NCBI GenBank assembly: GCA_027658995.1 | Contig: JAQDQK010000005.1 | Location: forward strand, 124,001 to 188,000 | Origin: Propionibacteriaceae bacterium AM104-82 | GTDB taxonomy: Bacteria; Actinomycetota; Actinomycetes; Propionibacteriales; Propionibacteriaceae | DNA: 64,000 bases | Direction: 5' to 3' | Part shown: positions 58,024-64,000 of the stretch, in pieces | How positions within the stretch are numbered: the first letter of the stretch is position 1 | Layout of the letters: each line of letters opens with the position of its first letter | Position numbers and translations under genes: made by a program | Notes under the pieces: model-generated | The model's database searches: none | What the model was told of the DNA's origin: nothing | What the model saw: only the letters and a program-made list of their open reading frames with translations

Positions 58024-58717
58024 CCGCGGGGCTCCTTTCGGCCAGCAGTGCCTTCGCGAGGATCAGGTCGACCGGTTCGGTGACCTTCATCGAATCCCGG
58101 TGTCCGTCGACGAGGCTGACGCGCATGCCGACGTGTTCGCACACGGCCGCGTCGTCGGTGACCTCCACACCGTCGGCCAGCACCGCGGCGTGCGCGGCGC
58201 GAAGCGCCCCTAGCCGGGCGGCCTGAGGGGTCTGGACGGCGCGCAACGGCGCCCGGTCGACGATCGCGGAGCCGTCGGGGTCCACGCGGCGGATCGAGTC
58301 GACGACGGGGACGACCGGGATGACGACCTGCGCCCCGCCGAGGACGGCATCGGCGACCCTGCGCACGACGTCGGCCGGGACGAGCGCGCGGGCCGCGTCG
58401 TGCACGAGCGCCACGGCGTCGTCGGGGGCGTCGAGGCCGAGGAGCCCTAGTCGGACGGAGTCCTGACGGTTCGCGCCGCCGTGGACGAGTGTGGCGCCTG
58501 TCCCGTCGAGCGCGGCAGCGAAGCCGGCCTCGTGGTCGGGCGGGATGGTCACGACGATCTCACCGACGCCCGCCGCGAGCAGGGCGTCGACGGCGCGCCT
58601 GACAAGCGCCACGCCCTCGAGGGGCACGAGCGCCTTGGGGACGTCAGCCCCGAGCCGGGAACCAGAACCGGCCGCCACCACTACGGCGACGACCGGTTCC
58701 TTATTGTTGAGTGTCAT
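58001..58717 (-). CDS. ispD: 2-C-methyl-D-erythritol 4-phosphate cytidylyltransferase
   Basis: 238 residues, MEP pathway. [20 protein letters not shown] is the nucleotidyltransferase loop. [17 protein letters not shown] and [14 protein letters not shown] are conserved, with [17 protein letters not shown] and the final [15 protein letters not shown]. The ATG at 58717 lies 8 bases after the CarD stop. Order carD-ispD-ispF is that of mycobacteria and relatives, so one operon is likely. Confidence 0.94.
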   Translation of the reverse strand: MTLNNKEPVVAVVVAAGSGSRLGADVPKALVPLEGVALVRRAVDALLAAGVGEIVVTIPPDHEAGFAAALDGTGATLVHGGANRQDSVRLGLLGLDAPDDAVALVHDAARALVPADVVRRVADAVLGGAQVVIPVVPVVDSIRRVDPDGSAIVDRAPLRAVQTPQAARLGALRAAHAAVLADGVEVTDDAAVCEHVGMRVSLVDGHRDSMKVTEPVDLILAKALLAERSPADARRHRD

Positions 58718-58724
58718 GCGTTGC

Positions 58725-59210
58725 TCAGGAGGCCAGCACCTCGTCGAGCATGATCTCTGCCTTGTCCTCTTCGACCTGCTCGGCGAGCGCAAGCTCGGCG
58801 ACCAGGATGGAGCGCGCCTTCGCAAGCATGCGCTTCTCGCCCGCGGACAGGCCCTTGTCGCGATCGCGGCGCCACAGGTCGCGGACGACCTCGGAGACCT
58901 TGATCACATTTCCGGAGTGCAGCTTCTCCATGTTTGCCTTGAACCGGCGCGACCAGTTTGCCGGCTCCTCCGTGTGCTCCGCACGGAGAACCGAGAAGAC
59001 CTTCTCCAGACCGTCGGCGTCGACAACGTCACGCACTCCGACGAGATCCAGGTTGCAGGCCGGTACCTTGATCACCAGATCGTTTTGCCCAATGACCCGC
59101 AAAACGAGGAAGAGCTTGTCTTCCCCCTTGATGGTCCGGTTTTCGATGTCCTCGATGACAGCAGTCCCATGATTGGGGTAAACCACCGTCTCACCGATCG
59201 AAAATGTCAT
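58725..59210 (-). CDS. carD: CarD-family RNA polymerase-binding regulator
   Basis: 161 residues. [20 protein letters not shown] begins the RNAP-interaction (Tudor-like) domain (1-60). The helical DNA-binding part includes [19 protein letters not shown] with the conserved Trp. [20 protein letters not shown] and the C-terminus [19 protein letters not shown] match mycobacterial CarD throughout. It stabilises open promoter complexes, notably rRNA promoters. The ATG at 59210 has GAAAGGGG upstream. The frame is open further up but without similarity. Confidence 0.96.
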   Translation of the reverse strand: MTFSIGETVVYPNHGTAVIEDIENRTIKGEDKLFLVLRVIGQNDLVIKVPACNLDLVGVRDVVDADGLEKVFSVLRAEHTEEPANWSRRFKANMEKLHSGNVIKVSEVVRDLWRRDRDKGLSAGEKRMLAKARSILVAELALAEQVEEDKAEIMLDEVLAS

Positions 59211-59235
59211 ACTTTCAGACCCCTTTCCTCGACCA

Positions 59236-59241
59236 ATTCTA
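59236..59241 (-). promoter_or_regulatory. Candidate -10 element of carD
   Basis: TAGAAT on the minus strand, 26 bases before the carD ATG. The -35 is poor (TGGGCC at a 17-base spacing), which is common for CarD-dependent promoters. Confidence 0.4.
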
Positions 59242-59364
59242 GCAGGCGCGCCGCGGACGGCCCAGAGTCGATTCCACGGCGGCGGTCCACCTGGCGCGCC
59301 ATTCGTCGCATCAGGGGTCGGTATCTGGTTAGGATGTGATGACCTACGCGTCCCCGGAGGATAA

Positions 59365-59856
59365 ATGAGCAAGCCCATGCGCCGCGTCGCGGCCGTCGTC
59401 GCGACCCTTGCGTTGACCGTCACGATGAGCGCCTGCACCCAGGGACACTGGGTCTACGACTCGCCGCCGGCCGCCGGTGTGCAGGCCGACGATGGCGGCC
59501 TCAAGCTGCGCAACTTCCTGGTGGTGGCCGACGCCGACGGAGAGGGCATCCTGCTCGGCGGCATCGCCTCACGCGATGAGCCCACCCAGGTGACAGGAGT
59601 CACCGTTGCGGCCGAGGCCAAGGACGGCTCCTTCGGGCAGCCGCAGCAGATCGCCCTCAACGAGCAGATCCACAAGGGCGCCACGATCTACCTGCTGGGC
59701 GACACCACGAAGTTCAGCGACCCGGGCCTCGAACTCGGGCTCCTCGCCGACGTCACCGTCAACTTCTCGACCGGCCAGTCGGTCTCGCTCGAGGTTCCCG
59801 TGATGTCGTCTGAGCACCCCGACTTCGCCAAGGCATTCGCCGAGGCGACCTCCTGA
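59365..59856 (+). CDS. Small lipoprotein of unknown function
   Basis: 163 residues. The signal peptide ([17 protein letters not shown]) has a lipobox ending MSAC. The mature part is a single beta-sandwich-like domain with no named family. GGAGGATAA lies before the ATG. It is divergent from carD; its end lies one base from the convergent regX3 end. Homologues beside carD and regX3 are common in this group; the role (copper chaperone-like or phosphate-related) is unknown. Confidence 0.75.
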   Translation: MSKPMRRVAAVVATLALTVTMSACTQGHWVYDSPPAAGVQADDGGLKLRNFLVVADADGEGILLGGIASRDEPTQVTGVTVAAEAKDGSFGQPQQIALNEQIHKGATIYLLGDTTKFSDPGLELGLLADVTVNFSTGQSVSLEVPVMSSEHPDFAKAFAEATS

Positions 59857-59857
59857 G

Positions 59858-60535
59858 CTAACCCTCGAACTTGTATCCCAGGCCCCGGACGGTGATCAAC
59901 CGTTCGGGGTTTGACGGGTCACGCTCGATCTTCGAGCGGAGCCGCTTGACGTGCACGTCGAGGGTCTTGGTGTCGCCCACGTAGTTGCTGCCCCAGATCC
60001 GGTCGATCAGCTGCCCGCGGGTCATCACTCGGCCCGAGTTGCGCAGCAGCAGTTCGAGCAGTTCGAACTCGCGCAGTGCCAGCCGCACCTCCACGCCGTC
60101 GACGTAGAGCTGGTGCCGCTCGACGTCGAGCCGCACGCCGGAGACCTCGATGACGTCGGGGAGCAGCACCTGGTCCTGGCCGCGGCGCAGCACCGCCCTG
60201 ATCCTGGCCACCAGTTCGCGGTGGCTGAACGGCTTGGTGACGTAGTCGTCGGCGCCCAGTTCGAGGCCCACGACCTTGTCCACCTCGGAGTCGCGGGCCG
60301 TGACCATCACGATCGCCACGTTGCCGCGCGCCCGCAACTGCTTGCAGACCTCGACGCCGGGGATGCCGGGCATCATCAGGTCGAGCAGCACCAGGTCGGC
60401 GCCCTGCTTGTCGTAGATCGCGAGGCCCTCGGTTCCGTCGGCGGCCGTCAACACCTCGAAGCCCTCCTTCGCCAGCATGAAGCTGGTGGCATCGCGGTAC
60501 GACTCCTCGTCCTCGATGATCAGGATGCGGGTCAT
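59858..60535 (-). CDS. regX3: Response regulator, RegX3/PhoP-type
   Basis: 225 residues. Receiver domain (1-115) with TRILIIEDEESYRDATSFML, the phospho-acceptor in LVLLDLMMPG, and the switch Lys in VTKPFSHRELVARI. The OmpR-type winged helix (130-225) includes FELLELLLRNSGRVMTRGQL and the closing DVHVKRLRSKIERD. It overlaps the sensor kinase gene by 4 bases (ATGA). With senX3 and phoU it forms the phosphate-control cluster. Its target is the PHO box described at 61772. Confidence 0.93.
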   Translation of the reverse strand: MTRILIIEDEESYRDATSFMLAKEGFEVLTAADGTEGLAIYDKQGADLVLLDLMMPGIPGVEVCKQLRARGNVAIVMVTARDSEVDKVVGLELGADDYVTKPFSHRELVARIRAVLRRGQDQVLLPDVIEVSGVRLDVERHQLYVDGVEVRLALREFELLELLLRNSGRVMTRGQLIDRIWGSNYVGDTKTLDVHVKRLRSKIERDPSNPERLITVRGLGYKFEG

Positions 60536-61701
60536 GCGACGTCTCCTTCGTCTTCTTCCTGCGGTGCCGGGCCGAGGTAGGTCGGCAGGCTGAGCGTGAA
60601 CGTTGATCCCTGACCGGGGCGCGACCAGACACGGATCGTGCCGCCGTGCGCGACGGCGATGTGCCTGACGATGGACAGGCCGAGGCCGGTGCCGCCGCTG
60701 GCGCGGGAGCGGCCGTAGTCGACGCGGTAGAAGCGCTCGAAGATGCGCTCCTGTTCCTCCGGCTTGATCCCGATGCCGTTGTCGGAGACGCGGATCTCGA
60801 CGTGCCGGTCGGCGTCCCTCTCGACAGCCGCGACCGAGATGGTGACGCGGGCGCGCTCGTCGGAGTAGTTGATGGCGTTCTGCACGAGGTTGGTGACGGC
60901 GTCGGTGAGCTGCCACCGGTCGCCGAGCACGAACGCCTCGGAGGTGCGGGCGACGATCAGGCTGACCTCGCGCTGCGTCGCGCGCTCCCTGGAGCGGGAG
61001 ACGGCCTCTGTGACGATGTCGTTGACGTCGACGATCTCGCTGGCGAGCATCGGGTCCTCGGACTGCAGCCGGGACAGGTCGATGATCTGGTTGATCAGTT
61101 CGGCAAGCCGCGCCGTCTCGATCTGGAGCTTGGTCGCGAACCGGCGGACCGCCTCCGGGTCGTCATGCGCGGCCTCGACGGCCTCGGCGAGCACGCTGAC
61201 CGCGCCGATCGGCGTCTTCAGTTCGTGGGAGATGTTGGCGACGAAGTCGCGGCGCACCGCGTCGACGCGGCGCTGCGAGGACTCGTCCTCGGCCAGCACG
61301 AGCACCCGCTCACTGTCGAACGGAGCCAGCCGGACCTGCAGTTCAATGGCCTTGTTGCCGGGGAGTTGCTCGCGCAGGATCGGCCCGCGGTAGCCCTCCC
61401 CCGTCGCCCTGACCTCGCGGACGCGCTCCAGCAGTTCCGGGAAGCCGACCCGGTTGCCGCGCGCCAGGTTCAGGACTGCGGCCTGCTCGTTCGAGCTGAG
61501 GATCTCGTCGTCGGGGCCCACCATCACCGCGCCGGAGGGGATCAGTTCGAGCACCTCGCGCAGCTCGCGCGACATGGCCTCCGCGTTGCGGCGTGCCTCC
61601 AGTTGGCGCCAGCCTTCGCGCCCGCGGTGCATGAGGTAGAAGAACAGGCATCCCAGAAGGGCCACTCCGGCGCCGATCAATCCGGCAAGGGCTGGGTGCA
61701 T
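60532..61701 (-). CDS. senX3: Sensor histidine kinase, SenX3-type
   Basis: 389 residues. One N-terminal membrane segment (about 5-25) and a PAS-like linker (45-140). The phosphoacceptor H-box is FVANISHELKTPIGAVSVLA. N-box VTNLVQNAINYSDE and G-boxes VSDNGIGIKP and GGTGLGLSIV complete the ATPase domain. It lacks a large extracellular sensor, as SenX3/PhoR proteins do. Transcribed with regX3 and divergent from phoU. Confidence 0.93.
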   Translation of the reverse strand: MHPALAGLIGAGVALLGCLFFYLMHRGREGWRQLEARRNAEAMSRELREVLELIPSGAVMVGPDDEILSSNEQAAVLNLARGNRVGFPELLERVREVRATGEGYRGPILREQLPGNKAIELQVRLAPFDSERVLVLAEDESSQRRVDAVRRDFVANISHELKTPIGAVSVLAEAVEAAHDDPEAVRRFATKLQIETARLAELINQIIDLSRLQSEDPMLASEIVDVNDIVTEAVSRSRERATQREVSLIVARTSEAFVLGDRWQLTDAVTNLVQNAINYSDERARVTISVAAVERDADRHVEIRVSDNGIGIKPEEQERIFERFYRVDYGRSRASGGTGLGLSIVRHIAVAHGGTIRVWSRPGQGSTFTLSLPTYLGPAPQEEDEGDVA

Positions 61702-61771
61702 GCCGCCATCATAGGTTGCCGCGGCGGGCCGACGCCTCCCTTGCGGGCTCCCCCGAACGGGTGCCCCAAGG

Positions 61772-61811
61772 CTTCACCGCTCGTTCACCGACGGTTAACA
61801 CGGAGTCAACG
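61772..61811. promoter_or_regulatory. PHO box: four direct repeats of 11 bases
   Basis: Units start at 61772, 61783, 61794 and 61805, each beginning with a C/GT-T/C-C/A-ACC-type heptamer (CTTCACC, GTTCACC, GTTAACA, GTCAACG). The 11-base spacing and the GTTCACC core are the known pattern for actinobacterial PhoP/RegX3 binding. The site lies between senX3 and phoU. Confidence 0.85.
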
Positions 61812-61891
61812 TGGGTGTACCTCGGTGCCCTAGCCTCTTGGGGGATGTTGAGCGCGGCTAGACTCAACCCGAATCCGATGAAGGAGCAGCG

Positions 61892-62557
61892 ATGCGCACC
61901 AGCTACCACGAGGAACTGGCCTCGATCCTCGACAGCCTTGTCCACATGGCCGAACTGGTCGAGGTGGCGATCCGTGAAGGTTCCGAGTCGCTGCTGACCG
62001 CCGATCTGGGGCGCGCCGAGGCCGTCATCAGCAACGACGCGGAGCTCGATCAGATGCATGAGGAGATGGAGTACAAGTGCCTCTCCATCCTGGCGCTGCA
62101 GGCCCCCGTCGCCGGTGAGCTCCGCACCATCGTCTCCGCAATCCGCGTCGTCTTCGAGCTTGCCCGGATGGGCGACCTCGCCGCGCACGTCGCCAAGATC
62201 GCCCGGCTGCGGTACCCGGCGCACGCCGTCCCCACCGAGTTCGAGCCGAGCTTCCGTGAGATGGCCGACATCGCGATCCAGATCATCGACCAGGCCCGCG
62301 TGTCCCTGCAGGAGCGCGACGCCAAGGGCGCGGAGCGGCTCGCGGAGATCGACTCCCGGATGGACGACCTGCGCCGCGACCAGTTCACCCGGATGCTCGC
62401 CGACGACTCGACCATCAGCATCGAGGGCGCCGTCGACGTCGCGCTGCTCGGCCGATACTTCGAGCGTTTCGCCGACCACGCCGTCGCCGTCGGCCGACGC
62501 GTCATCTACATCATCACCGGCGAGGTGCCCGAGGGCGAGGACTGGCCGAACGCCTGA
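61892..62557 (+). CDS. phoU: Phosphate signalling protein PhoU
   Basis: 221 residues, all-helical, with two PhoU repeats. MRTSYHEELASILDSLVHMA starts the first. DAELDQMHEEMEYKCLSILALQ carries the acidic metal-cluster motif E/D-x-x-x-D, given here in parts DAELDQ and HEEMEYK. The second repeat has DSRMDDLRRDQFTRML and RYFERFADHAVAVGRRVIYI. It down-regulates the phosphate sensor kinase. Placed directly across the PHO box from senX3, as in related genomes. Confidence 0.95.
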   Translation: MRTSYHEELASILDSLVHMAELVEVAIREGSESLLTADLGRAEAVISNDAELDQMHEEMEYKCLSILALQAPVAGELRTIVSAIRVVFELARMGDLAAHVAKIARLRYPAHAVPTEFEPSFREMADIAIQIIDQARVSLQERDAKGAERLAEIDSRMDDLRRDQFTRMLADDSTISIEGAVDVALLGRYFERFADHAVAVGRRVIYIITGEVPEGEDWPNA

Positions 62558-62644
62558 TCCCGACTGGGCGTTGGGTAGCGCCGGTTTCGGTCTGCACCAG
62601 GGTGCGCGTAGAGTCGAGGAGATCCCTCAGGAAGGTCACCGTTC

Positions 62645-63631
62645 ATGCGCTCACTGCCCCTTCGACGCCTCGTCACCGGCACTTTCGCGGCGTTTGCGCT
62701 TGCCGCCACCGCGTGTGCACCGACGGGGATCCAGGCCGGTAGTCCGACGCCCGGTTCACCCACTTCCGCGCCCTCTCCTGAGGACTCCTCGACCCCGATC
62801 GTGGTGAGCACCGAGACGGCCGATCCAACGCCCACCCCGACGCCGACTCCCACGCCGACGCCGACCCCCACCCCGACTCCCACGCCGACCCCGAAGGCCA
62901 CGTACTCGGGCGACCCGGCGGCGCTGATCCCAGGCAAGAACCACATCGGCGCGGCGCAGGAGTACGTCTACCCCGCCAAGCTCGTGCAGCAGTGGCTGGA
63001 GGGTGAGGTCAAGCCGACGGAGAAGATCGTCTTCCTGACCTTCGACGACGGCCCCAACCACACCACGACCCCGATCATCCTTGAGGCCTTGGAGAAAGCG
63101 GACGTCCACGCGACGTTCTTCGTGGTCGGTTCGATGCTCGACGATGCCCCCGACCTTCTGAAGAGGGAGATCGCCGAGGGGAACTCGGTCGCGCTGCACA
63201 GTTGGTCGCACAACTACAAGAAGCTGTACCCGGGTCGCAAGGCCAACGCGGACCGCGTCGCCGACGAGTATCAGAAGACGCTCGCGAAGATCCGCGAGAT
63301 CCTCGGCCCCGACTTCAACACCGAGTCGTGGCGCTACCCGGGCGGCCACATGTCGTGGAAGAACATGGCGGCCTCCGACGCGTACCTGGCCAAGCAGGGC
63401 GTCGCGTGGGTCGACTGGAACGCGGACACGGCAGACAGCGCCCCGAAGGGCTCGCGCCCCACGACGGTGTCGCAACTGGTCGCCAACGCGACCATGCCGA
63501 TCAGCAGCGGCTTCCACGTCGCCGTCATCCTCGGCCACGACACCCCCGACAAGAAGCTGACGGCCGACTCGGTGTCCGGCATCATCGCCGCCTACAAGGA
63601 GGCCGGCTACAAGTTCGGCGTCCTGTCCTGA
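62645..63631 (+). CDS. Polysaccharide deacetylase lipoprotein (NodB domain)
   Basis: 328 residues. Signal peptide with lipobox ATAC (residues about 15-24), then a disordered Pro/Thr linker (about 30-84) with about a dozen Thr-Pro repeats. The NodB domain (about 120-328) has FLTFDDGPNHT (motif 1), HSWSHNY (motif 2, H-x-x-x-H zinc), RYPGGHM (motif 3), DWNADTAD (motif 4) and VILGHD (motif 5). It should de-N-acetylate peptidoglycan or a surface polysaccharide outside the cell. It follows phoU by 87 bases. Confidence 0.9.
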   Translation: MRSLPLRRLVTGTFAAFALAATACAPTGIQAGSPTPGSPTSAPSPEDSSTPIVVSTETADPTPTPTPTPTPTPTPTPTPTPTPKATYSGDPAALIPGKNHIGAAQEYVYPAKLVQQWLEGEVKPTEKIVFLTFDDGPNHTTTPIILEALEKADVHATFFVVGSMLDDAPDLLKREIAEGNSVALHSWSHNYKKLYPGRKANADRVADEYQKTLAKIREILGPDFNTESWRYPGGHMSWKNMAASDAYLAKQGVAWVDWNADTADSAPKGSRPTTVSQLVANATMPISSGFHVAVILGHDTPDKKLTADSVSGIIAAYKEAGYKFGVLS

Positions 63632-63651
63632 CGCTCGGGTTGGCCCCGCAT

Positions 63652-63731
63652 TTGAGCATGTTTGGTTGCTCGTTGCCGATCTGATCGTTCAAACGCGTCG
63701 TTTGGGGCAACGAGTCACCAATCATGCTCAA
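63652..63731. repeat. 80-bp palindromic repeat, copy E
   Basis: Ends TTGAGCATGTTTGG and CCAATCATGCTCAA; one base of the right end differs from the other copies. The centre is CTGATCGTTCAAACGCGTCG. It lies in the gap between the deacetylase and gpm, 20 bases after the stop. Confidence 0.85.
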
Positions 63732-63810
63732 CTCAGGTCCCGACCCGCTCCACCCCCTTTGCGGCCGACCCGATCCTCGGCCGAGGGGCCCCGGACTGTA
63801 GGGTGATCCC

Positions 63811-64000
63811 ATGACCTCGAAGTTGATCCTGCTCCGCCATGGCGAGAGCGAATGGAACGCAAAGAACCTTTTCACCGGCTGGGTGGACGTCGACATCAAC
63901 GAGAAGGGTGTCGAGGAGGCGAAGAACGCGGCCAAGCTGCTGCAGTCGGAGGATCTGCTCCCCGATGTGCTGCACACCTCGCTGCTGCGCCGCGCCATCC
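63811..64000 (+). CDS. gpm: Phosphoglycerate mutase, N-terminal part (runs off window)
   Basis: 63 residues visible. [20 protein letters not shown] contains the catalytic RHGE motif of the 2,3-bisphosphoglycerate-dependent family. [20 protein letters not shown] and [10 protein letters not shown] follow as in GpmA. Start ATG at 63811. Located next to phoU-senX3-regX3, as in mycobacteria (gpm1). The remainder is outside the window. Confidence 0.92.
   Translation, partial: MTSKLILLRHGESEWNAKNLFTGWVDVDINEKGVEEAKNAAKLLQSEDLLPDVLHTSLLRRAI

Noticed and set aside
62828..62895. Thr-Pro repeat in the deacetylase as a separate repeat element
   Set aside because: It is a coding linker; the DNA units are not exact repeats and need no separate explanation.

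Overview
The window is high-GC actinobacterial chromosome. The block gpm, polysaccharide deacetylase, phoU, senX3, regX3, a small lipoprotein gene, carD, ispD, ispF, then cysS and rlmB nearby matches the order typical of Actinomycetota. So do the DUF3027/cold-shock pair, a DUF3263 protein, a DUF4032 protein and a groEL without groES under HrcA-type CIRCE control. A Propionibacteriales-like (for example Tessaracoccus-like) host is my inference; nothing in the window proves the genus.

Layout. 1-5.2 kb: 5' part of pyruvate carboxylase, a purine permease, DUF3027 and cold-shock genes, and nagB. 5.3-8.5 kb: small genes (proline-rich membrane protein, Nudix, CutC, GNAT) separated by copies of an 80-bp palindromic repeat. 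8.7-14.8 kb: one very large secreted alpha-amylase/pullulanase. 15.4-17.2 kb: groEL with two CIRCE operators. 17.25-20.5 kb: a three-gene cassette resembling type VII secretion accessory or substrate genes. 20.5-23.7 kb: a HExxH protein, DUF3263, manA, tRNA-Thr and a methyltransferase. 24.1-34.1 kb: a lower-GC sugar island with a ketose 3-epimerase-like enzyme, SIS protein, complete ABC importer, AraD-like epimerase, SorC regulator and FGGY kinase. 34.3-41 kb: a VTT/DedA membrane protein, MsmK/UgpC ATPase, cystathionine gamma-synthase, DUF4032 and a MerR regulator. 41.04-42.1 kb: a composite repeat array. 42.1-47.5 kb: a five-gene LacI-controlled catabolic operon (Gfo/Idh, DUF993, TIM-barrel isomerase, LacI, glycerate kinase). 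47.75-50 kb: a DsbA-like protein and a nucleotidyltransferase-methyltransferase fusion, followed by a second composite array. 50.6-64 kb: cysS, rlmB, a lipoprotein, glyA, DUF2207, ispF, ispD, carD, regX3-senX3, phoU, a polysaccharide deacetylase and the start of gpm.

How parts fit together. The sugar island has two matching promoter-operator sites (GCAACA-N2-TGTTGC running into the -35 element) at its two outward promoters, which makes it a self-contained regulon of the SorC protein. The LacI operon has its own palindromic operator. The amylopullulanase, a general sugar ABC ATPase, nagB and manA point to a carbohydrate-using heterotroph. The phoU-senX3 intergenic region carries four 11-bp PHO-box repeats, as expected for phosphate control.

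The least explained items are the 80-bp palindromic repeat family (five copies), the two composite repeat arrays, the WXG-like/YbaB-like cassette, the nucleotidyltransferase-methyltransferase fusion and the DUF993 operon.
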